Shown: in pieces, positions 25,066-32,271 of the stretch
Position numbering within the stretch: position 1 is the first letter of the stretch
How the letters are laid out: the number at the start of each line of letters is the position of its first letter
NCBI RefSeq assembly: GCF_000974765.1
Contig: NZ_BBWU01000025.1
Location: 50,034 to 114,033, forward strand
DNA from: Sphingomonas changbaiensis NBRC 104936
Lineage (GTDB): Bacteria; Pseudomonadota; Alphaproteobacteria; Sphingomonadales; Sphingomonadaceae
Reading direction: 5' to 3'
DNA length: 64,000 bases
Notes under the pieces: model-generated
What the model was told of the DNA's origin: nothing
The model's database searches: none
The model's input: only the letters and a program-made list of their open reading frames with translations
Program-made: the position numbers and the translations under genes

Positions 25066-26174
25066 CGCATCCCTCCTCGCGCCAGGGCACGTTCGTAGAT
25101 CACCGCCGCCGACGCGACATCCTGCAGCGCCGTCCCCGTTGAATCGAACAAGGTGATCTGCTCAGGCGAGGTTCGTCCCGGCTTGGCGCCGCTGACCAGC
25201 TCGGCGAGTTCGGCATGAACGCAGCCGGGGTCCACACCCGCCGCGAGGGCGTGACGCAAATCTCCCATCACCGCGCACTGGGCTCGCACGTCTGCGACCA
25301 CCAGCGCCGCCTCGAACAGCGCCGGCTTGACCTCGTTTTTCGCGGAGCTGTCCGCTCCCACCGCGGCGACAAACGTTCCCGGCCCGACTTGATCCGGACC
25401 CAGGAATGGCTCTGTCGCCGTCGTGCAGGTGACGACAACGTCCGCCGCGTCGCCTTTCGGCAGGTCTGCAACGGCTTCGGCGCCTTCTTCGCGCCCATAT
25501 TGTTGCGCCCGCCCAAAGTCCCGATCCCAAGCCAAACATTGGGCCAGCGGCAGCACTTCGCGCAGCGCCCTTAGTTGCGCTCGTCCCTGCGCTCCACATC
25601 CACAGACCAGCAGCGTCCGCGAGTCCGGCCGGGCGAGATGGCGCGCCGCGAGCGCTGTCGCCGCCGCCGTCCGGCGCAGCGTCACTTCGATCGAGTCCAT
25701 GATTGCCAGCAATGCTCCGGTTTCCCCGTCGCACAGCAGAATCGCACCCTGGATTGTCGGCAGCCCCCGATCGGCGTTCCCAGGAAAATTGCCGTTGAGC
25801 TTCAGCGCGACATAGTGCCGGTCAAGCTGCAACGCGGCACGTCCAGGGCGGCGGAACGGAAGCGCTTGGGGCGCGACATAGTGCCGGTCAAGCTGCAACG
25901 CGGCACCCTTCGCATGAAAGGCGCCGCCCGAGCCTCCGATCTCCATCGGCAGAGGCGCTGCGGCGCGACCCTCCGCCGCCGCTCGAAAGCCGGCCTCCAC
26001 TGCCGCAACCCAATCGGCGGGGCCGATCAGTCCGGCAATGTCGCGGCGGCCGAGCAACAGGACGCCTTCTTCGTGATGAAACGATCGGGCAATGGTGTCG
26101 ACCACGCTGCCAACCCACTGCCCAAAGGCATGATGATGAGCGAGCCACATGCTCGCCTCCAGATCCTCTCGCAT
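25044..26174 (-). CDS. Ornithine cyclodeaminase / mu-crystallin family protein with an internal duplication
   Basis: A 376-residue NAD(P)-binding protein. The dinucleotide fold is in TLLVCGCGAQGRAQLRAL and SIEVTLRRTAAATALAARHLA precedes it; TTATEPFL and VAAVGADSSAKNEV follow. Family members deaminate or reduce small amino or imino acids. Residues about 90-123 contain AALQLDRHYVA twice, from a 66-base tandem duplication; only one copy is normal before LKLNGNFPGN. The duplication keeps the frame, so activity is uncertain. It lies in the chromate run, 23 bases after the chrB-like gene. About 30 residues precede the usual family start, so the N-terminus is tentative. Confidence 0.82.
   Translation of the reverse strand: MREDLEASMWLAHHHAFGQWVGSVVDTIARSFHHEEGVLLLGRRDIAGLIGPADWVAAVEAGFRAAAEGRAAAPLPMEIGGSGGAFHAKGAALQLDRHYVAPQALPFRRPGRAALQLDRHYVALKLNGNFPGNADRGLPTIQGAILLCDGETGALLAIMDSIEVTLRRTAAATALAARHLARPDSRTLLVCGCGAQGRAQLRALREVLPLAQCLAWDRDFGRAQQYGREEGAEAVADLPKGDAADVVVTCTTATEPFLGPDQVGPGTFVAAVGADSSAKNEVKPALFEAALVVADVRAQCAVMGDLRHALAAGVDPGCVHAELAELVSGAKPGRTSPEQITLFDSTGTALQDVASAAVIYERALARGGMRCIALAA
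25805..25906. repeat. 66-bp tandem duplication in the ornithine cyclodeaminase-like gene
   Basis: A 36-base segment beginning GCGCGACATAGTGCCGGTCA occurs at 25805-25840 and again, identical, at 25871-25906. The repeat period is 66 bases (22 codons), so the frame is kept. Identity of the copies suggests a recent event. Confidence 0.9.
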
Positions 26175-26197
26175 GGCAATGCCCTTTCGCCCGAGGA

Positions 26198-27010
26198 TCA
26201 GACGTGCGCCGCGCTGCGCGGCGTGTGCGACACCCAGTCGTGCGTCTCTTCGACCGCATCCCGGCACCAGCGATAAAAGGCGTCATAGAGCAGCATGCCA
26301 GCCTCGAGCTGCGCGTGATCGTCGGCGAAGATGCGCGACAGGCCGAGCGAAGCCGCGAGCAGGCCCGCTGCCTGCGGCGCGATTTCCGGCCGTGCCGTGT
26401 CCGCGCCGCGCACGATGGTCGCCAGCCGATCGAGCCCGGGCCAGCCGCTGAGGCCAAATTCCTCGACCATTGCGTCGAAGGTGCAGAGCTCGCCGCGATG
26501 GCTCCAGAATACGCCTTCGACGTCGAACGGCGCCGCATCGAGCCGTTCTCCTGCCGCGGCTACGTCATTGGGTGCCGCGAACAGGATGGCGGCCCCTGGA
26601 TCGACGAAGCGCCGGATCAGCCATGGGCAGGCGATCCGGTCCACCTTTGGCCGCGCGCGCGTGATCCAGCGCGTGGCGCCGGCAGGGTCGCGGGGTGGCA
26701 GCACACTCTCGCGCACCAAAGGCAGGCCGACCGCACCCCATGCCTGGACGCCGCCTTCCAGCAGCTCGGCATCAGCGCCCGCATGGCGCAGCCAGGCAGC
26801 AACGCCGGAGCTGGCCACACCGTCGTCGCAGATCACGACGACAGAGCGCCCCACCAGCGCTCCCGCCCATTCGGCGACTCGCTCCGGATCGCGGCGCATG
26901 GCGCTGGGGACGAAATCCCCCGCCGCACGAAGATCGATCAGCATGGGCGCTCCAGGCGTCCCGATCAGGCGGCTCAATTTATCGGCTTTGATGGCACCAA
27001 GTGCAGGCAT
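26198..27010 (-). CDS. Rhodanese-ChrB fusion protein (chromate resistance)
   Basis: A 270-residue two-domain protein. Residues 1-115 are rhodanese-like (MLIDLRAAGDFVPSAMRRDP), but the catalytic-loop region reads VVVICDDGVASSGVAAWLR, with the usual Cys in ICDDG. Residues 125-260 match the ChrB C-terminal domain (RPKVDRIACPWLIRRFVDPG; FDVEGVFWSHRGELCTFDAM). ChrB proteins regulate or support ChrA. It heads the run chrB-like, cyclodeaminase-like, chrA, DUF1259. The start has AAAGGA about eight bases upstream. Confidence 0.87.
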   Translation of the reverse strand: MPALGAIKADKLSRLIGTPGAPMLIDLRAAGDFVPSAMRRDPERVAEWAGALVGRSVVVICDDGVASSGVAAWLRHAGADAELLEGGVQAWGAVGLPLVRESVLPPRDPAGATRWITRARPKVDRIACPWLIRRFVDPGAAILFAAPNDVAAAGERLDAAPFDVEGVFWSHRGELCTFDAMVEEFGLSGWPGLDRLATIVRGADTARPEIAPQAAGLLAASLGLSRIFADDHAQLEAGMLLYDAFYRWCRDAVEETHDWVSHTPRSAAHV

Positions 27011-27285
27011 GGCAGCGTCCTTTCAAATCCAGTCAGGACGCGATTCTTCAGCCTGCCGCCTCGTGGGGAGATCGCGGTCCCCATGCACGGACTTTGCTCC
27101 TCCGAAGGTGCGATTTCAAGATCCGACGTGGCGTCGGTAAAACGTCGAGCGCGACGTGGCAGCAGCGCGATCTGGGATGACGTGCACGCGAGCCAGCGCA
27201 CGGAAGCTGGAGACCATCGGAGCGACGGCTGAGCGGCTTTTGCTTCAACCATGATGCGGCGTTGCAGGCCATCCGCGCCGAAGCC
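27011..27285 (-). promoter_or_regulatory. Foldable leader of the chromate operon
   Basis: This 275-base stretch between the terminator of the 28-residue ORF and the chrB-like start holds no convincing gene. In the minus direction it can form CCGACGCCACGTCGG (27123-27137), ACGTCG/CGACGT (27142-27157) and GGGGACCGCGATCTCCCC (27065-27082). RNA motifs named chrB-a and chrB-b have been described upstream of chrB genes in alphaproteobacteria; whether this is one is not shown. Confidence 0.4.
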
Positions 27286-27312
27286 AAAAAAAGGCTCCGC
27301 CGCAGCGGAGCC
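27286..27312 (-). terminator. Strong terminator after the 28-residue ORF
   Basis: Perfect eight-base arms GGCTCCGC and GCGGAGCC with a four-base loop, followed on the minus strand by seven T. It lies 22 bases after the stop codon of the small ORF. Confidence 0.9.
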
Positions 27313-27334
27313 CCTGTCTGGATGCCTTGGAGGC

Positions 27335-27421
27335 TTAACGCCAGCCGAAGAACCCGCCGATGAGTTCCCAGACGCCACGGCCATTCGGCTGCGGCCGCTT
27401 CGATACCGACTTCTTCGCCAT
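27335..27421 (-). CDS. Small protein of 28 residues
   Basis: An ATG at 27421 opens a frame of 28 codons, coding MAKKSVSKRPQP, then NGRGVWELIGGFFGWR. The N-terminus is strongly basic and the C-terminus is a short amphipathic or hydrophobic stretch. GAAGGGG lies about eight bases before the ATG, and a very good terminator follows the stop, so the whole forms a complete small transcription unit. No family is recognised. It may be a membrane-associated peptide. The unit between the CHASE2-EAL gene and the chromate operon is otherwise empty. Confidence 0.6.
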   Translation of the reverse strand: MAKKSVSKRPQPNGRGVWELIGGFFGWR

Positions 27422-27483
27422 AACGTTTCCCCTTCAAACAGGGCACGCGACTCGTGACCCTGTTGTTAAGGTTAACGTTGCGT

Positions 27484-29802
27484 TTACGATATGACAAGCC
27501 GGACCCGATCGGGCGCGGCGCTGTCCTCCAGCAGTACGATCAGGTCCGGAAGCGGAATGGGGCGGCTGAGCAGATAACCCTGGGCAACATCGCAGCCGAG
27601 CTTCTTCAAAAGGCGAAGCACGCCCTCGTTCTCGACGCCCTCCGCGACGACGCTGCGACCCAGCCGGTGGGCCATCTCCAGCGTCGCGCGCACCAGGATC
27701 AGATTGTCGCGATTTTCGTCGAGGTCGGTGATGAAGGTGCGATCGATCTTCACTTCGTGCGACGGCAACCGGGCCAGATATTCGAGCGTGGCGTTGCCGG
27801 TGCCGTAATCGTCGATCGACAGCTTCACGCCGGTCGCGACCAGCCGCTGCATCGTCTGGATGCATCCGGGAATGCCGAGCAGGTCGCCGATCTCGGTGAT
27901 CTCCAGCGTCACGTCGGCGGCGTCCACGCCATGCCGGGCGAGCGCTTCAGCCACCCGCTCGACCAGGTCGCGCTCCTCCAGCATCTTGGGCGACAGATTG
28001 ACCGAAACGCCGAGCGCATGGCCCGCCGCCTGCAGGCGCGCGAGATCGGTCAGGGCGCGATCGAGTACGAAATAGGTCAGCGCAGCGATCTTGTTGTGGG
28101 TCTCGGCGGCGGCGATGAACTGGTCGGGGCTGAGCGGCCCGACCATCGGATGGTTCCAGCGCACCAGCGCTTCCATCCCGACAATCTCCCGCGTCGCGAG
28201 GAGGACCTTGGGTTGATAGGCGACCCAGATCTCGCCGCTGTCGATCGCGAAATCGAGACGGCCCATCAACGACAGCTGCCAGGATGCGGCGTGCGAGCGC
28301 TGCGCATCGTAGAGCTTCCAGATCTCGTTCGCGCGCGCGGCCTCCTCGGCGCTGAGCGTGGCGCTGGCGATCCGGCTCTTCAGCGGCCGGTCGATGCTGC
28401 AGTCGATGCCGAAGGACGTGAGCAGGTCCACGCTACGGTCACCGAGCTGAATCGGCTGGGCGAGCAGCTTGTGCAGGCCGCGAAGGTGCTGCAGCAATTC
28501 GTCGGAAACCGGCCGGCGACACGCCCAATAGAGCCCGTCTTCGCCGTGATACAGCGTGTCGGCGTCGCCGGCGACACGGAACCGGCGCTCGATCTCGCGG
28601 ATCAGGGCGCGCTCGACATCGTTGGGGAAGCTGGCGAGAATCTCCGCAAGATTGCGGAGCTTGATCGCGATCACGGTCGGGGCGTCCCCGGCCTCTTCGA
28701 CCAGGGCGACCAGGTTCGGCAGGTCCGACGCGGCATTCGTGCGGCGTGTCGTCTCCACCCGGGCCAGGCTCATGCCGCGATAGCTTATGATCGAGAACAG
28801 CAGGACGGCAGGAAAGACATCGACCTCGATCAGCCGAGAGGCGAGGAAGACCGGCAGGCCCGCAAAGGTCGCCAGCGCGAGCGCGATGGTCAGCAGCCGC
28901 GTCGATTGGCGGCGGGCGAGCAGGAACAGGCAGGACAGGGCAAACGCGCAGCCGAACGGCGGCAGCCATCCCCAATCCTGCGGCGTTCCCGCCCGAAGCG
29001 TCTCGGCGCCGATGGCGTGAAAATAGACGCCCGCGAACCGGCCCTGGAACAGGATCGGATAAACGTCGCGCAACGTCGGCGACGTGGGACCCACGAGCAC
29101 GTCCTTCCCCGCAAGCGCGCCTTTGGGCAGCGTGCCGTCGACGACGTCGACGAAGCTGTAGGTCGGGATCGTCCGCATCCGGATCGACCAGTCCGGCCGG
29201 TAATAGCGTTCTTCAAGTGCGGGCAAGCGAGCGATCTCGCTAGAGACCGAGGGAACAAGCTTGCCCTCGAAGCGATCGGCGAGCGTCAGCTTCGCCGAGA
29301 GCATGAAGGGGGTGTTGCCGCCGTTCAGCGAGCGGTAGGGCGCGACCTTGCGAAAGAGCGGGCGTGGCAAGGTCTCGACCCGGCCCTCGGATTCAGCCGG
29401 CGGGCTGAACGCCCCAAGGAAGACGCGGCCGTGATGACGCGCAAGCGCCGCCGCGAATGCGGCATCGTCGCGGGGGTTCGTCTCGTCTGCATAGACGCGA
29501 TCGAAAAAGACGCGCCGCGCACCGGCGGCGAACAGCGAGTCGATCAGCTTCGCGTCGATGCGGCGCGAGAAAGAGAAGCCGCCGTAGCGGGCACCGGTCC
29601 GGTCATCGACGCCGACGACGACGATTTCGCCGCTTGCGGGCCGGTTGCGCAATGTATCGCGCGCGGCTTTGAAAATGTCGTCCAGCGGCTCGCCGGCCTC
29701 GATCGCGCCCAGCACGATGCAGATCGCCAGCGCCCAGAACAGGATGCGCAGGCGCGGCTTCGACCGGGCGGCGTCGCGCAACGAGACCAGGCCGCTCCTC
29801 AT
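27484..29802 (-). CDS. CHASE2-EAL membrane phosphodiesterase
   Basis: A 772-residue protein. A transmembrane helix (ILFWALAICIVLGAIEA) precedes a CHASE2 sensor domain (about 40-280; IVVVGVDDRTGARYGGF, DVLVGPTSPTLRDVYPI). Further transmembrane helices follow (ALSCLFLLARR; LLTIALALATFAGLPVFL; VFPAVLLFSIISYRG). A diverged GGDEF domain shows HGEDGLYWACR in place of the active-site loop. The EAL domain (about 525-765) has EALVRWNHP, VNLSPKML, EITEIGDL, DDYGTG and VVAEGVE, so hydrolysis of cyclic di-GMP is likely. The start overlaps the stop of the upstream gene by four bases (ATGA). Confidence 0.9.
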   Translation of the reverse strand: MRSGLVSLRDAARSKPRLRILFWALAICIVLGAIEAGEPLDDIFKAARDTLRNRPASGEIVVVGVDDRTGARYGGFSFSRRIDAKLIDSLFAAGARRVFFDRVYADETNPRDDAAFAAALARHHGRVFLGAFSPPAESEGRVETLPRPLFRKVAPYRSLNGGNTPFMLSAKLTLADRFEGKLVPSVSSEIARLPALEERYYRPDWSIRMRTIPTYSFVDVVDGTLPKGALAGKDVLVGPTSPTLRDVYPILFQGRFAGVYFHAIGAETLRAGTPQDWGWLPPFGCAFALSCLFLLARRQSTRLLTIALALATFAGLPVFLASRLIEVDVFPAVLLFSIISYRGMSLARVETTRRTNAASDLPNLVALVEEAGDAPTVIAIKLRNLAEILASFPNDVERALIREIERRFRVAGDADTLYHGEDGLYWACRRPVSDELLQHLRGLHKLLAQPIQLGDRSVDLLTSFGIDCSIDRPLKSRIASATLSAEEAARANEIWKLYDAQRSHAASWQLSLMGRLDFAIDSGEIWVAYQPKVLLATREIVGMEALVRWNHPMVGPLSPDQFIAAAETHNKIAALTYFVLDRALTDLARLQAAGHALGVSVNLSPKMLEERDLVERVAEALARHGVDAADVTLEITEIGDLLGIPGCIQTMQRLVATGVKLSIDDYGTGNATLEYLARLPSHEVKIDRTFITDLDENRDNLILVRATLEMAHRLGRSVVAEGVENEGVLRLLKKLGCDVAQGYLLSRPIPLPDLIVLLEDSAAPDRVRLVIS

Positions 29803-30221
29803 CCGACGTGCTTCGCCAACAGCAGCGCGGCGGGGCCGAAAAATGCGATATCGCCCGACCAGCGGTCTTCCACCCAGGGGCGCAGCAGCGTGAATTCGCC
29901 GAGCAGCGGATAATGGACTCGCGCGACATTGCCGGTGATGCTGGTGATCAGGAACGCATCCCGATCGCCGAGCGCCAGCACGGGCAGTTCAAAGGACGAA
30001 AGCTCGTCCCAGGCGGCGGCGACAATGCCGATCGCCAGATGCGCCGCCGCGCTCTGCAACTCGGCTGCGGCAGCCGCACAGTCCAGAAAGCCTTCCGGGT
30101 CACCGCGCCCATGCGCTTCGAGCAGCAGCTTGAAGCCGCGTGCGACATGGTCGCCCCAAAGCGTCAGCGACGGCATGTGCGGACTGGCAGCAGCAGACAT
30201 GCGTCGGCAGCTAGCGTCCAT
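29799..30221 (-). CDS. Unknown protein coupled to the CHASE2-EAL gene
   Basis: A 140-residue protein without a recognised family. The middle is Ala-rich helical (FLDCAAAAAELQSAAAHLAIG). The C-terminal third, LPVLALGDRDAFLITSITGN then VEDRWSGDIAFFGPAALLL, resembles by eye the C39-peptidase-like N-terminal domain found on type I secretion ABC transporters, but no Cys-His pair is seen at the right places. It overlaps the CHASE2-EAL start by four bases, so the two are translated together. The start is uncertain: ATG codons at 30221, 30200 and 30176 are all without a clear ribosome binding site. Confidence 0.6.
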   Translation of the reverse strand: MDASCRRMSAAASPHMPSLTLWGDHVARGFKLLLEAHGRGDPEGFLDCAAAAAELQSAAAHLAIGIVAAAWDELSSFELPVLALGDRDAFLITSITGNVARVHYPLLGEFTLLRPWVEDRWSGDIAFFGPAALLLAKHVG

Positions 30222-30269
30222 CCAATGAAGAAAGCGTATCTTTCAACCGCCCGGCTCGGGACATGAAAA

Positions 30270-30299
30270 TGGCCGGCGCCCCTGTTGGAACGCCGGCCA
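30270..30299 (-). terminator. Terminator after the lipoprotein gene
   Basis: Nine-base perfect arms TGGCCGGCG and CGCCGGCCA with a 12-base loop, followed on the minus strand by TTTTC. Confidence 0.75.
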
Positions 30300-30352
30300 C
30301 CTTGCGACCCGAAAGGTCTCGGGTTCTTGTCTCTTCTGCGAGTGACCAGGGT

Positions 30353-30673
30353 TTAACGCGGATGCCCGGCCTGCGTTCCCGTCGGACGTCCGGCGATCAG
30401 CGCGTTTTTCTGTTCCCTGGTCAAGGCGTTGGCATCGAGATCGGAATCCCGGATCGCCTGCGCACGGTCCTCGCCGGCGCTGCGGACGATGTTCGCCTGC
30501 TGCTGGACGGCATCTGCCCTGAGCGCGTTGGTCATCTCGTCGCTCGCCTGATCCATCGCGGCGGCACGATTGTCGGCATTGTCCTCGACCTTGTCGGCGA
30601 TCTTGTCCCTGCCGCTGCTGCTGCATGCGCCGAGCAGAGCCAGGGAGATCAGTAGTGCGGACAGCCTAACCAT
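30353..30673 (-). CDS. Small lipoprotein of unknown function
   Basis: A 106-residue protein. The signal peptide ends in a lipobox, LALLGACSSSGRD, so the Cys would be lipid-modified and the protein anchored in a membrane. The rest is charged and helical (DKVEDNADNRAAAMDQASD; NIVRSAGEDRAQAIRDSDLD). The ATG at 30673 has GGAGG five bases upstream; an in-frame GTG four codons earlier lies on that site and is unlikely. It has its own terminator. No family is recognised. Confidence 0.78.
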   Translation of the reverse strand: MVRLSALLISLALLGACSSSGRDKIADKVEDNADNRAAAMDQASDEMTNALRADAVQQQANIVRSAGEDRAQAIRDSDLDANALTREQKNALIAGRPTGTQAGHPR

Positions 30674-30752
30674 TTCCGCCTCCACGTGAATTGCCGCAAC
30701 AGAGCGCGCGACGCGGGCCGGAAGTTCCCTGATCCAGGTTAGCCGAGGAAGT

Positions 30753-30815
30753 GGGAGGCTTCTGTTGCCCGGTGCCTCCCGTACCGCTGGAATCCGCTTC
30801 TGTTGCCCGGTGCGG
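30753..30815 (-). ncRNA. Twin hairpins with identical loops, downstream of ssrA
   Basis: Two adjacent hairpins, 30753-30780 (arms GGGAGGC/GCCTCCC) and 30794-30815 (arms CCGC/GCGG), present the same 14-base loop, TTCTGTTGCCCGGT in plus orientation. The conserved core of 18 bases repeats with a period of 38 bases, while the outer stem bases differ but still pair. It lies about 20 bases past the ssrA 3' end in the direction of ssrA transcription. The strand and the RNA itself are inferred. Confidence 0.45.
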
Positions 30816-30835
30816 CCCGGACCGCGCTTTTGTCA

Positions 30836-31100
30836 GAACTAACCTAGACCGTGAGGTCCTGGGTTAGGCCGCAATCGCGAGCGCCTCGTTATCGTTGGCA
30901 CTTGTGTATGGGCCGTCACGGTGGTCCCATTCCGAGCGAAAGCTGCGCTTTTCAACACACGTCGATCCTGGTTCGGCCCCGTCAGGAACCCGTCGAAACG
31001 AGCTTCTGGTGGAGCCGCCGGGTACTGCCCCCGGGTCCGCTGCGCCTATGACACGCCGCAGTTTATCGCCATAGCCGGCAAGCCGGCGACGACCGATATA
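30836..31100 (-). ncRNA. ssrA: Transfer-messenger RNA, circularly permuted two-piece form
   Basis: The acceptor piece comes first on the minus strand and ends at 31007 with CGGCTCCACCA. A 26-base spacer (30981-31006) follows, then the coding piece starts at 30980 with GGGGCCGAACCAGGATCGAC. The tag frame at 30864-30899 codes ANDNEALAIAA and a TAA, the alphaproteobacterial tag. GGGGCCG of the coding piece pairs with CGGCTCC of the acceptor piece, and the third pair is G-U, the alanyl-tRNA synthetase identity mark. A hairpin after the stop closes the coding piece (TAACCCAGGACC with GGTCTAGGTTAG). The RNA rescues stalled ribosomes together with SmpB. The 5' end near 31100, just after the mscL stop, is approximate. 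Confidence 0.93.
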
Positions 31101-31105
31101 GGCCA

Positions 31106-31528
31106 TCAGGCGCGCGCCTTCAACAAGTCGCGGATTTCGCGCAGCAGCGTGACGTCCGCCGCTTCTGCCACCGTTTCCGGAGCCTTGCGGAACGCGCGAT
31201 TGGCGGCGCGGACCAGCAGGAAGATGATGAAGGCCAGGATGAGGAAATTGACCGCCTGCGTCACGAACTCGCCATAGCCGAGCAGCGGCACGCCGGCTTT
31301 TTTGAGCGCGAGATAGTCGGTCGAGCCGCGCAACTGCGGCGGCACCGGGCCGAGTGCGATGAAATAGCTGGAGAAATCGAGGCCGCCGAAGACCTTGCCG
31401 ATCACCGGCATGATGATGTCGTCGGTCAGCGACGTGACGATTTTGCCGAACGCGGCGCCGATGATCACGGCGACGGCCAGATCGAGCACATTGCCGCGGT
31501 TGATGAATTCCCGGAATTCCTTGAACAT
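31106..31528 (-). CDS. mscL: Large-conductance mechanosensitive channel
   Basis: A 140-residue channel that opens on membrane tension to relieve osmotic shock. The N-terminus MFKEFREFINRGNVLDLAVA and first helix IIGAAFGKIVTSLTDDIIMP are diagnostic; the second helix is VNFLILAFIIFLLVRAANR. The C-terminal helix ends LLREIRDLLKARA. The start at 31528 follows GGGAGGG; the longer frame adds 35 unlikely codons. ssrA begins within a few bases of the stop codon, so the two may share a transcript. Confidence 0.95.
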   Translation of the reverse strand: MFKEFREFINRGNVLDLAVAVIIGAAFGKIVTSLTDDIIMPVIGKVFGGLDFSSYFIALGPVPPQLRGSTDYLALKKAGVPLLGYGEFVTQAVNFLILAFIIFLLVRAANRAFRKAPETVAEAADVTLLREIRDLLKARA

Positions 31529-31650
31529 CACCCTCCCTCCCCGTCTGCGGAACGCAGGCTCACGCTCCATCGTTACGGCCATGAAAGCAAGGGCGATTGC
31601 GGGCGTGGCACGGCTGGTGTATTCCCGGCGCAATACACCTGGAGGAACGC

Positions 31651-32247
31651 ATGAATTCTCGCCTGTTCGCCGCCTTTGCCGCGCCCGTGCTGGCCGTGTC
31701 TGTTTCCGCCTGCGGCATCAACTCGGTGCCCGCCTCCGAGGAGGTCGCCAAGGAGAAATGGGCGGACGTGCAGGCCGCCTATCAGCGCCGCGCCAACCTG
31801 ATCCCGAACCTGGTCGCGACGGTGAAGGGCGCGGCGGCATCGGAAGGGAAGATCCTGACCGACGTGACCGAGGCGCGCGCGAACGCGACCCGCATCAACG
31901 TGACCGGCGACCAGCTGAGCGACCCGGCGGCGATGGCGCGCTTCAACGAGGCGCAGGCGCGGCTGTCCGCCAGCATCATCCCGCTCCAGCGGTTGCAGGA
32001 GCAATATCCGCAGCTGCAGAGCCAGGCGAATTTCCAGACGCTGATGAGCCAGCTGGAAGGCACCGAGAACCGCATCAACATCGCGATCCGCGACTATAAC
32101 GAGGCGGTGCGCGCGTATAACACCCGCATCCGCACCTTCCCGGACATGATCGGCGCTAAGCTGGTGCACGGCGCCAAGCCGCTGGTGCCGTTCCAGGCGA
32201 CCACGCCGAACGCCGACGTCGCGCCGACGGTCGATTTCGGGAAGTGA
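31651..32247 (+). CDS. LemA family protein
   Basis: A 198-residue protein with a signal peptide ending in a lipobox-like VSVSACGIN, so it may be a lipoprotein. The LemA domain follows: VQAAYQRRANLIPNLVATVK, then long helices with FNEAQARLSASIIPLQRLQEQ and TENRINIAIRDYNEAVRAYN, ending RTFPDMIGAKL. GGAGG lies a few bases before the ATG at 31651. It is divergent from mscL. LemA genes usually sit beside TPM-domain genes, as here (next gene 24 bases on). Function is not well defined. Confidence 0.92.
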   Translation: MNSRLFAAFAAPVLAVSVSACGINSVPASEEVAKEKWADVQAAYQRRANLIPNLVATVKGAAASEGKILTDVTEARANATRINVTGDQLSDPAAMARFNEAQARLSASIIPLQRLQEQYPQLQSQANFQTLMSQLEGTENRINIAIRDYNEAVRAYNTRIRTFPDMIGAKLVHGAKPLVPFQATTPNADVAPTVDFGK

Positions 32248-32271
32248 CCAATTTGGTTTGGAGTTGAACTG

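Noticed and set aside
30864..31106. An 80-codon minus-strand reading frame ending ANDNEALAIAA
   Set aside because: It is the tmRNA gene read through; the last codons are the tag, and the rest covers the acceptor stem and spacer. It is not a protein gene.
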